This document shows positions 1 through 7,224 of a DNA stretch of 64,000 nucleotides, in pieces (the first letter of the stretch is position 1; each line of letters opens with the position of its first letter). The notes under the pieces are model-generated. The model saw only the letters and a list, made by a program, of their open reading frames with translations. It had not been told where the DNA came from and did no database searches. Origin of the DNA: Usitatibacter palustris (GTDB lineage: Bacteria > Pseudomonadota > Gammaproteobacteria > Burkholderiales > Usitatibacteraceae); contig NZ_CP053073.1 of the NCBI RefSeq assembly GCF_013003985.1, positions 2,232,001-2,296,000 on the forward strand, read 5' to 3'. The position numbers were made by a program, and so were the translations under genes.

Positions 1-854
1 ATCAACTCGCGCGCGTACCAATCGAGGTTGTCGGTGAGCGCCTTCAGCACCACGACATCCCCGCTCTGGTCGGGAAAGCCCAGGCCGTGGAAGAGCTCGC
101 GGCGTGCGGTCGCGAGATCGGTGTGCAACACGACTTCCACGGAAACGCTTCCCGGCATGTTGGCGAGCGCGCGCGTGAGGTGCTCGACGGCATCGAACCC
201 TTCGGGACGCACGAAGGTGCGCTCGGTGGGCTCGCCATGCGCGACGCGATCGAGCCGCAGCGTGCGCAGGCCCGATCGCAGGTGGCAATGTCCGACCACG
301 TACCAGCGTCCGGCGCGAAAGACGAGGCCGTAGACGTCGAAGTCGCGCGAAGTCTGCGCACCATCGGCCGCACCGTAGCGCAGCGACGCCGTGCGCCGCG
401 ACTGCGCTGTCTCGCTCAGCACGCGCAGCAACCGAGCATCGGCGTTGGTACGCGAATCCCCGGTTTGCAGCGCCACGCTTTCTCGCAAAGCCGCGATCGT
501 CTTCTTCGGCGCGCTCGGCAGCACCCGGTCGAGCTTGGCCTGCACGCTCTCGATGGCGGGCGCGGAATCCGAGAGGCCCAGGCCGCGCGCGGCGATGAGG
601 CCCAGCGACAGCGCCTGCGCCTCCTCGTCCGTGAACATCATCGGCGGGAGCTTGTAGCCGGGCACGAGGCGATAGCCGCCATAGCGCCCCTGTTCGGTCG
701 TGATGGGGATGCCCATCTCCTCGAGCATCGATATATAGCGGCGCAACGTGCGCCGATCGACCTCGACGCGGCGAGCGAGCTCCGCCCCGCCCATCTGGCC
801 ATGGGATTGCAGGAGCTCGAGGACGGCGAGGACGCGGGTGGTCGGGTTTGGCAT
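1..854 (-). CDS. WYL-domain transcriptional regulator (YafY-like), 3' end outside window
   Basis: A long minus-strand reading frame starts at the ATG at 854 and runs off the left edge of the window without a stop, so only about 284 residues are visible. The N-terminus reads as a winged-helix HTH_11 domain (residues ~5-55: VLAVLELLQSHGQMGG followed by RRVEVDRRTLRRY). The middle and C-terminal parts resemble a WYL sensor domain, with RAGRWYVVGHC at the usual position of the WYL core. Such proteins are DNA-binding regulators that often control a divergent neighbour. Here the divergent neighbour is the small secreted protein at 916, and an inverted repeat lies between them. Target and ligand are unknown. 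Confidence 0.85.
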   Translation of the reverse strand, partial: MPNPTTRVLAVLELLQSHGQMGGAELARRVEVDRRTLRRYISMLEEMGIPITTEQGRYGGYRLVPGYKLPPMMFTDEEAQALSLGLIAARGLGLSDSAPAIESVQAKLDRVLPSAPKKTIAALRESVALQTGDSRTNADARLLRVLSETAQSRRTASLRYGAADGAQTSRDFDVYGLVFRAGRWYVVGHCHLRSGLRTLRLDRVAHGEPTERTFVRPEGFDAVEHLTRALANMPGSVSVEVVLHTDLATARRELFHGLGFPDQSGDVVVLKALTDNLDWYAREL

Positions 855-875
855 AGCGTGACTATATTGGAGAAC

Positions 876-894
876 TAGGGCGCGTATAGCCCTA
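876..894. promoter_or_regulatory. Inverted repeat in divergent WYL/916 promoter region
   Basis: TAGGGC at 876-881 and GCCCTA at 889-894 form a perfect 6-bp inverted repeat with a 7-nt spacer. The hexamer CTATAT also occurs twice, at 862-867 and 892-897. The element lies midway between the divergent start codons at 854 and 916, so it is a candidate operator for the WYL regulator. This is inferred from position and symmetry only. Confidence 0.35.
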
Positions 895-915
895 TATCGG
901 CGCTAGCCTGAGCGC

Positions 916-1473
916 ATGAAAAACGAACTGCGCCTGCTGAGCCTTGCCGTCGCCCTGCTCCTCCTGGTGGCCGCGACCTGTCACAACCAGGCCATTGCCG
1001 GAGAGAAGACCGCCATGAATGCCGTCGTCGCGCACGCGGGTGCGAGGGATTTCGATTTCCTCGTCGGGTCCTGGCAGGTGCTCAACCGGCACCCGAACGA
1101 TCGCGAAGAGATGATGGGGCGAGCCACGGTCCGTCCGATCCTCGCGGGCCTGGGAACCATCGACGAGATTCACTTCCCGGCCCGGGGCATCGCGGACGCA
1201 ACGCTGCGGCTGTACAACCCGGACACCGGCCGGTGGACGATCTTCTCGCTCAACCGGCGCACAGGGATGCTCGAAACCGCCGCGACCGGCGCCTTTCGCA
1301 ACGGTGTGGGCGAGTTCTTCGGTGAGGATGTGGACGAAGGCCGGCCCGTGCGCGTGCGCCACACGTGGTCGCGCATCACGCGCGATACCGCGCGCTGGGA
1401 ACGCGCCTTCTCCCATGACAACGGCCGCACCTGGCAGACCGTGGCGGTCATGGATCTCCTGAAGCTGCGCTAG
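916..1473 (+). CDS. Small secreted protein, DUF1579-like
   Basis: A 185-residue protein with an N-terminal hydrophobic segment (residues ~5-22, LRLLSLAVALLLLVAAT) that reads as a signal peptide; a Cys follows (ATC), but the residue before it is not typical of a lipobox. The mature part opens with ARDFDFLVGSWQV, which resembles the start of DUF1579-type or lipocalin-like periplasmic proteins, and ends with a beta-rich segment containing FSHDNGRTWQTV. No catalytic residues are recognisable. It is divergent from the WYL regulator at 1-854 and may be controlled by it. A hairpin follows the stop codon. The function is unknown. Confidence 0.75.
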   Translation: MKNELRLLSLAVALLLLVAATCHNQAIAGEKTAMNAVVAHAGARDFDFLVGSWQVLNRHPNDREEMMGRATVRPILAGLGTIDEIHFPARGIADATLRLYNPDTGRWTIFSLNRRTGMLETAATGAFRNGVGEFFGEDVDEGRPVRVRHTWSRITRDTARWERAFSHDNGRTWQTVAVMDLLKLR

Positions 1474-1493
1474 CCGGGAGTCGGACGTCTCCT

Positions 1494-1514
1494 ACAGCGC
1501 CTGCCCGGCGCTGT
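1494..1514 (+). terminator. Hairpin between 916 gene and mlaE
   Basis: ACAGCGCC (1494-1501), a 5-nt loop and GGCGCTGT (1507-1514) form a perfect 8-bp GC-rich stem. GTCGGAC (1480-1486) and GTCCGAC (1513-1519) form an alternative outer stem. No U-tract follows, so intrinsic termination is only possible, not certain. The position between two independent genes fits a terminator. Confidence 0.4.
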
Positions 1515-1552
1515 CCGACAGATGCTTCGCCGCCGGCGGAACAGACTGTCCC

Positions 1553-2404
1553 ATGTCGACAACCGCCGTAGCTACGCCTGCGCCTGCCGCACCGCCGCCT
1601 TCGCGCTGGCGCGATCCCGTCATTCGCCTGGGCCGCGCGGGCGATCGCGCGGCGCGCGATGCCTATGAAGTGACGGTCTTCCTCGCGCGAGCGGTGAACG
1701 CAACCGCGAAAGCAATCGTGCGGCCCCGCTACCTGCGGCTCTCCGCGATCTCGCGGCAGGTGGCCGAGACCGGCGTGAACGCACTGCCGACCGTGGGCCT
1801 GCTCGCCATCATGATCAGCGTGGTGATCGCCTACCAGGGTGTCGCTCAGTTGCGCGGCTTCGGCGTCGAGAACCTGACCGTGGACCTCGTCGCAGTCTCC
1901 ATGCTGCGGGAGATGGGTGTGCTCATCACCGCGATCCTGGTGGCCGGCCGCTCGGGGGCCGCATTCGCCGCGGAGATCGGCGTCATGAAGTCGCGCGAGG
2001 AAGTCGATGCGCTGACCGTGATGGGCATCGACCCGATGGAAATGCTTGTCGTGCCGCGCGTGCTCGGCCTGATGATCACGCTGCCGCTGCTCACCTTCTT
2101 CGCCGACGTGATGGGCATCGTCGGTGGCTCACTCATTTCCCAGTCGCTGCTGCACGTCTCACCGCTCCAGTACCTGGACCGCGTGCACAACGCGGTGGAT
2201 ACCAGCGACCTCCTCGTCGGCCTGCTCAAGGCACCGGTGTTCGCCTTCGTGATCGCGATCATCGGCTGCATGCACGGGCTGCGCGTGCGCGGCTCCGCGG
2301 GCAGCGTCGGACGCGAAACGACGCGCGCCGTCGTGAAGTCGATCTTCCTGGTGATCGTGCTCGACGCGCTGTTCTCCATCTTCTTCGACAAGGTCGGGCT
2401 GTGA
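1553..2404 (+). CDS. mlaE: MlaE-family lipid ABC transporter permease
   Basis: This 283-residue integral membrane protein is the permease of an MCE/Mla-type transporter, which moves phospholipids between inner membrane and periplasm in Gram-negative bacteria. The MlaE core is recognisable from residue ~85 (ISVVIAYQG), through SMLREMGVLITAILVAGRSG and the coupling-helix region ELGVMKSREEVDAL-like segment (here EIGVMKSREEVDAL), to the final helix LVIVLDALFSIFF. The ~70-residue N-terminal extension is polar and Ala/Pro-rich. The stop codon overlaps the GTG start of the ATPase gene, so the genes are translationally coupled. There is no mlaB or mlaC gene beside it, unlike the E. coli mla operon. 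Confidence 0.93.
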   Translation: MSTTAVATPAPAAPPPSRWRDPVIRLGRAGDRAARDAYEVTVFLARAVNATAKAIVRPRYLRLSAISRQVAETGVNALPTVGLLAIMISVVIAYQGVAQLRGFGVENLTVDLVAVSMLREMGVLITAILVAGRSGAAFAAEIGVMKSREEVDALTVMGIDPMEMLVVPRVLGLMITLPLLTFFADVMGIVGGSLISQSLLHVSPLQYLDRVHNAVDTSDLLVGLLKAPVFAFVIAIIGCMHGLRVRGSAGSVGRETTRAVVKSIFLVIVLDALFSIFFDKVGL

Positions 2405-3204
2405 ACGCCACTCCCATCGCCACGGCCCGCGGGATCGTGAACCGCTTCGGCGCGCAGGAGGTGCACAAGAACCTCTCGCTCGATATCCAGGAGGGCGAGA
2501 TCCTCGGCGTCGCGGGCGGCTCGGGCAGCGGCAAGTCGGTCCTGCTTCGCACGCTCACGGGACTGCATACGCCCGTCGCGGGGGAAGTGCTGCTCGAAGG
2601 CAAGGCCGTCGCCACTATCAACGGCGCCGAGCGCGCGGCGCTGCTCGGCGTGCTCTTCCAGCAGGGTGCGCTCTTCTCCTCGCTCACCGTCGCGCAGAAC
2701 ATCACCCTCCCGATCGGCCTTCACAAGGGGCTCCCGCCCGAGGAGTGCGAGCGCATCGCCGCCGAGAAGCTCGAGCTCGTCGGCCTTCCCGTCGAACACG
2801 GGAAGAAGTTTCCTTCGGAGCTTTCCGGCGGTATGGTCAAACGCGCGGCCTTTGCACGCGCGCTGGCCCTCGACCCGCGCATCCTCTTCCTCGACGAACC
2901 GACCTCAGGGCTCGACCCAGTATCCGCAAGTGGCATCGACGATCTCATCCTGCAGTTGAACGACGAGCTGGGCATCACGATGGTGCTGATCACCCACGAC
3001 CTGTCGACCATCTTCACGGTGTGCGACCGCGTCGCGATGCTGGTCGACGGCAACGTGGTCGTCGACACCGTGGACAACCTCCTCGAATCGAAGCAACCCT
3101 GGATCCACGAATTCCTGCACGGCCCGCGCGCGGAAGCCGCCGCAACCGCCCGCAAAGCCACGCATAACGACAGAACCCGGAAGGCGCCCCATGGAAACGG
3201 ATAA
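2401..3204 (+). CDS. mlaF: MlaF-family ABC transporter ATPase
   Basis: A 267-residue ATP-binding subunit that powers the MlaE permease. Walker A is GGSGSGKS (residues ~39-46), the signature is ELSGGM (~139-144), Walker B is ILFLDEPT and the switch His is in LITHDLS. The GTG start at 2401 overlaps the mlaE stop (GTGA). The C-terminal ~25 residues beyond the core (GPRAEAAATARKATHN) are polar and overlap the first codons of the MCE gene. Gene order and overlap show one E-F-D operon. The substrate is presumably a phospholipid by family, but the sequence does not prove it. Confidence 0.93.
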   Translation: MNATPIATARGIVNRFGAQEVHKNLSLDIQEGEILGVAGGSGSGKSVLLRTLTGLHTPVAGEVLLEGKAVATINGAERAALLGVLFQQGALFSSLTVAQNITLPIGLHKGLPPEECERIAAEKLELVGLPVEHGKKFPSELSGGMVKRAAFARALALDPRILFLDEPTSGLDPVSASGIDDLILQLNDELGITMVLITHDLSTIFTVCDRVAMLVDGNVVVDTVDNLLESKQPWIHEFLHGPRAEAAATARKATHNDRTRKAPHGNG

Positions 3205-3823
3205 GCACTACTTCGTCGAAGGCCTGTTCATCATCGCCTTCTCGGCCGCGATCGCATTCGCATTCATCTGGCTCTCGCGCAGCGGGGACAAGGACGATGT
3301 CCTCTATCGCATCCGCTTCTCGGAATCCGTGAGCGGCATGGCACTCGGCGACGCGGTGCGGTTTCGCGGCCTCGAAGTGGGCCAGGTGAAGGCCATGACG
3401 ATCGACCCGGAAGACCCGCGCAAGATCGTCGTGCTCGTGGCCCTTCGCCGCGACGCGCCCGTGCATACCGACACTCGCGCGATCCTGAAATGGAAAGGCA
3501 TCACCGGCAACGTGTACATCGAGCTCGATGGCGCCGACCCCGGCACGAAGAATCTCGCGGCGTCCACGCCCCCCGGCCAACTCCCCGAGATCATCTCGGC
3601 CAAGAGCGGACTGACGGCCGCGCTCGAGCAACTACCCAGGATCGTCGAGAGATTCGGCACGCTGCAGGACAAGACCAACCGCCTGCTCACCGATGGCGAG
3701 AAAGCCATGGGCGACGTGACCGAGTTCACGAAGAAGGTGAAGGAGAACCCGTCGCTCCTGCTCCGGAAGCCCAGCACGCCACCGCAGGCAACCGATGCGG
3801 GGAAAATCGGCTCGGGTTCGTAA
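3191..3823 (+). CDS. mlaD: MCE/MlaD-family substrate-binding protein
   Basis: A 210-residue protein with one N-terminal transmembrane anchor (residues ~9-28, GLFIIAFSAAIAFAFIWL) followed by a single MCE domain (~35-120; motifs VRFRGLEVGQV and TGNVYIEL). MCE domains form hexameric rings that channel lipids between the MlaEF complex and periplasmic partners. The start overlaps the mlaF reading frame by 14 nt. After the MCE domain there is a helical segment (LTAALEQLPRIVERFGTLQDK) and a polar tail. It is short compared with many MCE proteins and has a single MCE domain, like E. coli MlaD and unlike PqiB or YebT. Confidence 0.92.
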   Translation: METDKHYFVEGLFIIAFSAAIAFAFIWLSRSGDKDDVLYRIRFSESVSGMALGDAVRFRGLEVGQVKAMTIDPEDPRKIVVLVALRRDAPVHTDTRAILKWKGITGNVYIELDGADPGTKNLAASTPPGQLPEIISAKSGLTAALEQLPRIVERFGTLQDKTNRLLTDGEKAMGDVTEFTKKVKENPSLLLRKPSTPPQATDAGKIGSGS

Positions 3824-3918
3824 CACTCCGCAACCAGGCAAACGCGGCGCGCTGGAACCTTCGGCGCCGCCGCGCGCAATGCGTTCAGGGCCTCTGCCCT
3901 TCGCCTGGAGAACGCGCC

Positions 3919-4215
3919 ATGACCCGCTCCCTGTGCACCGCCTTGCTCGCCTTTGCCATTCTTCCCGCCTGTGCCCCGATCACCACGAACACCGGAGGTG
4001 GCGGCGCGGGCGTTGCCAGTGGCACGTACTACTGCTGGAAGAGCCGCTATTACGAGGACAGCGGCAAGTTGATGTGCAACTGGACCGATTCGCTGAAGGC
4101 CGCGTGCGAGCTGAGCACGCATCGCTCGATTCCCGCGGCGCAGATCGCGACAGGCCCGACGGCCGGCAAGAAGTGCGCGAACGGCGAAGCGCTGGTCGAG
4201 GTCACCGTGAAGTGA
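3919..4215 (+). CDS. Small lipoprotein downstream of mlaD
   Basis: A 98-residue predicted lipoprotein starting at the ATG at 3919 after a GGAG. The signal peptide ends in AFAILPAC, with Cys18 as the lipidation site. The mature part begins with a Gly/Thr-rich linker and contains four further cysteines (YYCWKS, LMCNWT, AACELS, KKCANG), which suggests disulfide bonding in the periplasm. It lies 95 nt downstream of mlaD on the same strand. Mla/Pqi-type operons often carry an auxiliary lipoprotein, but this one is much shorter than the PqiC family and shows no match I can recognise. Its last 14 nt overlap the convergent oxidoreductase gene. Confidence 0.7.
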   Translation: MTRSLCTALLAFAILPACAPITTNTGGGGAGVASGTYYCWKSRYYEDSGKLMCNWTDSLKAACELSTHRSIPAAQIATGPTAGKKCANGEALVEVTVK

Positions 4216-6322
4216 CGGGGCTCACCGTGACGGGCAGCGCGTTGAGTGCCGCGTTGCCCGACACGGGGTCGAGGGCGGTTTCGTCGGCGACGTCGTTGTA
4301 GCTCGCACCCGCCAGCGCGGTGGCGGTCGCGAGGCGCACGCCTTCGCGCGCCTGGCCGAAGCCGTGTGGGAGGCAGACGACACCGGGCATCACGCGGTCG
4401 CACACCTTGGCGGTGACTTGAATGCAGCCCACGCGCGAGGCGAGCGTCACTTCGTTTCCATCGACGATCCCGCGCTTGGCTGCATCGTCCGGATGGATCC
4501 ACAGCTGGTCGCGCCGCGGACCCTTCGTGAGGCGGTGCGCGTTGTGCATCCACGAATTGTTGCTGCGCAGGTGGCGGCGGCCGACGAGGCGCAGTTCGCT
4601 CGTTGCCGCGGCGTCGATGATTTCGCGACGCACGCGCGCGAGGTCCGCGACGAATGCCTCCGGAGCGCAGGCGATCTTCTTGTCGGGCGTCTCCAGGCGT
4701 TCGAGGAGCGAAGGTGCCAGCGCGCCGAGGTCCACGCCATGCGGCGCGGCCTGCAGTGCCGCGATCGAAAGCGTCTTTCCGTAAGGTCCCGCACGCAACG
4801 CGCCATCGAGCACGACCGACGGCGCGGGCATCGCCTTGAAGGCCGTGCCCGTTGCCTTCGCGTAGGCGGCACCAAGACCGTTGTAGATCTCCCAGTCGTA
4901 CAAGGCACCCTCGGGCTTCGCGAACACCGGGGCGTTGAGGCGTGCGACGTTGCGGATCGCGAGCGCGTTGAAGACGACGTCGTAGTTCTCGTGCGAGAGC
5001 ATCGAGGCCGGCGGCAGGATCACGTCGGCATGGCGCGTGGTTTCGTTCACGTAGATGTCGATCGCCGCCATGAACTCGAGGGAATCGAGCGCGCGATCGA
5101 CGCGCCTGCCGTTGGGCGTGGAGGAGACCGGGTTGCCGGCGATGGTGAGCATCGCGCGGATGCGGCCCTCGCCCGCCGTGTCGATTTCCTCGGACATTGC
5201 CGCGACCGGCAACTCGCCGCTGAAGACCGGGTGCTGCGAGACGCGGCTCTTGAAGCTTCCCGGTCCGCCAGGGCGCGTGCCGGGACCAGTGAGCGCAACC
5301 GCGGGAAGCGTCGGCATTGCGCCACCGACGCGATCCAGATTGCCCGTGATGAGATTCAGGATCTGGATGAGCCATTGGCACGTCGTGCCGAAGGGCTGCG
5401 TCGACAAACCGATGCGGCCGTAGGCAACCGCGCTCGGTGCACTGTGAATCTCGGAGGCAATCGTCCGAATGGCTTCGACGGGGATGCCGGTGGGCGCCGC
5501 GGCACCTTCGACACCGAATGCGCGAATCGCTTCGAGCGCGGTATCGAGTCCCGAAAGCTGATCGCCGTAGCGCTCGACGCGCGGCGGCCCGAGCTCGAGC
5601 ACCGCGTTCACGAGCGCGATGAGAAACGCCGCGTCGGTACCGGGCTTGATGAAGTGGTGGCGTGTCGCGACTTCCGCCGTCTCGGTGCGCACCGGATCGA
5701 TCACGACGACCTTGCCGCCGCGATCCCCCACCGCCTTCAGGCGCTTGGCGACATCGGGCGCGCTCATGAGGCTGCCGTTGGATGCGAGCGGGTTCGCGCC
5801 GAGGATCAACCAGTACGCCGTGTGGTCGATGTCCGGAATCGGCAGCATGAAGTAGTGCCCGTACATCGCGTACGCCACCACGTGATGCGGCAGCTGGTCG
5901 ACGGACGTGGCCGAGAAACGGTTGCGCGTCTGCAGCGCGCGGATCATCGCCGGCGCATGCAGGATGCTGCCGACGTGATGCGCGTTCGGATTGCCGAGGT
6001 AGATTCCCAGCGCATTCGCGCCGTGTTCGCGCTGGATCGCCGCGAAACGCGTGGCCACGAGCTCGAACGCTTCATCCCAACCGATAGGGACCCACTGGTC
6101 GCCTTCGCGCCGGACTGGTTCCGTCAGGCGGTCCGGATCGTGGTGGACATCGATGAGCGCGACCGCTTTGGGGCAGATGTGTCCGCGGCTGAAGGTATCC
6201 TGCACATCGCCGCGCACGCCGACGACCTGGTCACCCCGCGTGCGGATCTCGAGGCCACAGAGCGCCTCGCACAAGTGGCATGCGCGATGGGTAACGCGGT
6301 CCTGCGGAGATGAGCCGTCCAT
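4202..6322 (-). CDS. Molybdopterin oxidoreductase (DMSO reductase superfamily)
   Basis: A 706-residue catalytic subunit of the Mo/W-bis-MGD family. The N-terminus carries a [4Fe-4S] motif, Cys15-x2-Cys18-x3-Cys22 and Cys50 (CHLCEALCGLEI, then HICPKA). It is followed by the molybdopterin domain (ANPLASNGSLM, VVVIDPVRTETAE) and a C-terminal MGD-binding beta-barrel (LRSNNSWMHN, GNEVTLASRVG). There is no Tat signal, so it is probably cytoplasmic, like formate-dehydrogenase-like and FdhF/NasA-type enzymes. No partner subunit gene is adjacent, so electron donor and substrate cannot be named. It is convergent with the small lipoprotein gene and overlaps it by 14 nt. Confidence 0.9.
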   Translation of the reverse strand: MDGSSPQDRVTHRACHLCEALCGLEIRTRGDQVVGVRGDVQDTFSRGHICPKAVALIDVHHDPDRLTEPVRREGDQWVPIGWDEAFELVATRFAAIQREHGANALGIYLGNPNAHHVGSILHAPAMIRALQTRNRFSATSVDQLPHHVVAYAMYGHYFMLPIPDIDHTAYWLILGANPLASNGSLMSAPDVAKRLKAVGDRGGKVVVIDPVRTETAEVATRHHFIKPGTDAAFLIALVNAVLELGPPRVERYGDQLSGLDTALEAIRAFGVEGAAAPTGIPVEAIRTIASEIHSAPSAVAYGRIGLSTQPFGTTCQWLIQILNLITGNLDRVGGAMPTLPAVALTGPGTRPGGPGSFKSRVSQHPVFSGELPVAAMSEEIDTAGEGRIRAMLTIAGNPVSSTPNGRRVDRALDSLEFMAAIDIYVNETTRHADVILPPASMLSHENYDVVFNALAIRNVARLNAPVFAKPEGALYDWEIYNGLGAAYAKATGTAFKAMPAPSVVLDGALRAGPYGKTLSIAALQAAPHGVDLGALAPSLLERLETPDKKIACAPEAFVADLARVRREIIDAAATSELRLVGRRHLRSNNSWMHNAHRLTKGPRRDQLWIHPDDAAKRGIVDGNEVTLASRVGCIQVTAKVCDRVMPGVVCLPHGFGQAREGVRLATATALAGASYNDVADETALDPVSGNAALNALPVTVSPVTSR

Positions 6323-6349
6323 GCGCGTAGCATGCCACGCCGCGACGCC

Positions 6350-6808
6350 CTAGAGCCTGCAGTTCGCTTTCGTCAGCTCAACTTCCATCAAGCGCTCGCC
6401 ATTGACCGCGCGATACTCGTAGAGCATGTTCACGTTGTGCCTGACGATGAACTTCGCGTACTCGTGTTCGCAACCTCTGGCACGGATCCTTTCCTTGACC
6501 GCGGCCAAATCGGCGCTCGGGTTCAGATCCCGCAGCGTAGGTACGTTCAGGATCGTGTACTCGTAGACCATTTGATTGGCCGATCCCTGGCGCACGCCGT
6601 CGAGCCGGGTGTTCGCATCGACCATCGTTCCGACCTTCTCCCGGGCAGCCTCGACCATCCTGGGAAGGCGGGACTCAATCGAAGCATCCTTCCCGAGATA
6701 AGCGTCAGCGAAGCTCCTCAGCAGGTGATCCCCGAAGAAGAACACTCCCGCAACAATCACCAGGATGGGCGTGCCCCAGATCAGCACATTCCTCGCTAGA
6801 GGCCGCAT
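6350..6808 (-). CDS. Membrane-anchored small protein, paralogue of the next gene
   Basis: A 152-residue protein with one N-terminal transmembrane segment (residues ~8-25, VLIWGTPILVIVAGVFFF) and a ~125-residue soluble domain that should face the periplasm. It is a clear tandem paralogue of the gene at 6796-7224. Both contain LPRMVEA, VYEYTILNV or VYEFTILNV, a DL-x2-VK-x2-IR helix, and a terminal block LYEY-x-AVNGE-x-LM ending in LTKA-x-C. A conserved pair of cysteines (GCEHE here, and the penultimate-block NCRL) may form a disulfide. No known domain is recognised. The start overlaps the upstream paralogue by 13 nt, so the two are co-translated. Confidence 0.75.
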   Translation of the reverse strand: MRPLARNVLIWGTPILVIVAGVFFFGDHLLRSFADAYLGKDASIESRLPRMVEAAREKVGTMVDANTRLDGVRQGSANQMVYEYTILNVPTLRDLNPSADLAAVKERIRARGCEHEYAKFIVRHNVNMLYEYRAVNGERLMEVELTKANCRL

Positions 6809-7224
6809 TTCGCCTTCGTGAGGTCCACGTCCATCAAGTACTCGCCATTGACCGCCTTGTACTCGTAGAGAACGTCGATCTCATGGTTGAGGATCGTCTG
6901 GATTCCCTTGATCGCGCAGGCCTGCGTGCGGATCTTTTGCTTCACAGTCGCAAGGTCCACGCCGGGGTCGAGATCCTTCGGGGTCTCCACGTTCAGGATC
7001 GTGAACTCATAGACGAGTCGTTTGCCAGGGCCATGGCGCGCACTGTCGAGCCGGGTCACTTCATCGACCTTCGTGCCGGCCTTGGATTTGACCGCTTCGA
7101 CCATCCTCGGAAGCTCGTTCTCCGGAGACCCGCGCCCGAAGAGCTTTCCCACGACGGCCTTGCCGATGAAGCCACCGAGAATGATGGCGAGGATGGTGGC
7201 GCCCCAGACGACGACCCTGTTCAC
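6796..7224 (-). CDS. Membrane-anchored small protein, paralogue of the previous gene
   Basis: A 142-residue protein with an N-terminal hydrophobic anchor (residues ~4-22, VVVWGATILAIILGGFIGKAV) and the same soluble domain as the 6350-6808 product. Conserved blocks are LPRMVEAVKSKAGTKVDEVTRLDSARHG, broken here as LPRMVEA and VTRLDSAR, then VYEFTILNV, DLATVKQKIR and LYEYKAVNGEYLM. Two cysteines (QACAIKG and KAKCGL) match those of its paralogue. Its ATG overlaps the pepP stop (ATGA), which places the pair at the 3' end of the hydroxyproline/pepP transcript. The function is unknown. The pair probably arose by a local duplication. Confidence 0.75.
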   Translation of the reverse strand: MNRVVVWGATILAIILGGFIGKAVVGKLFGRGSPENELPRMVEAVKSKAGTKVDEVTRLDSARHGPGKRLVYEFTILNVETPKDLDPGVDLATVKQKIRTQACAIKGIQTILNHEIDVLYEYKAVNGEYLMDVDLTKAKCGL

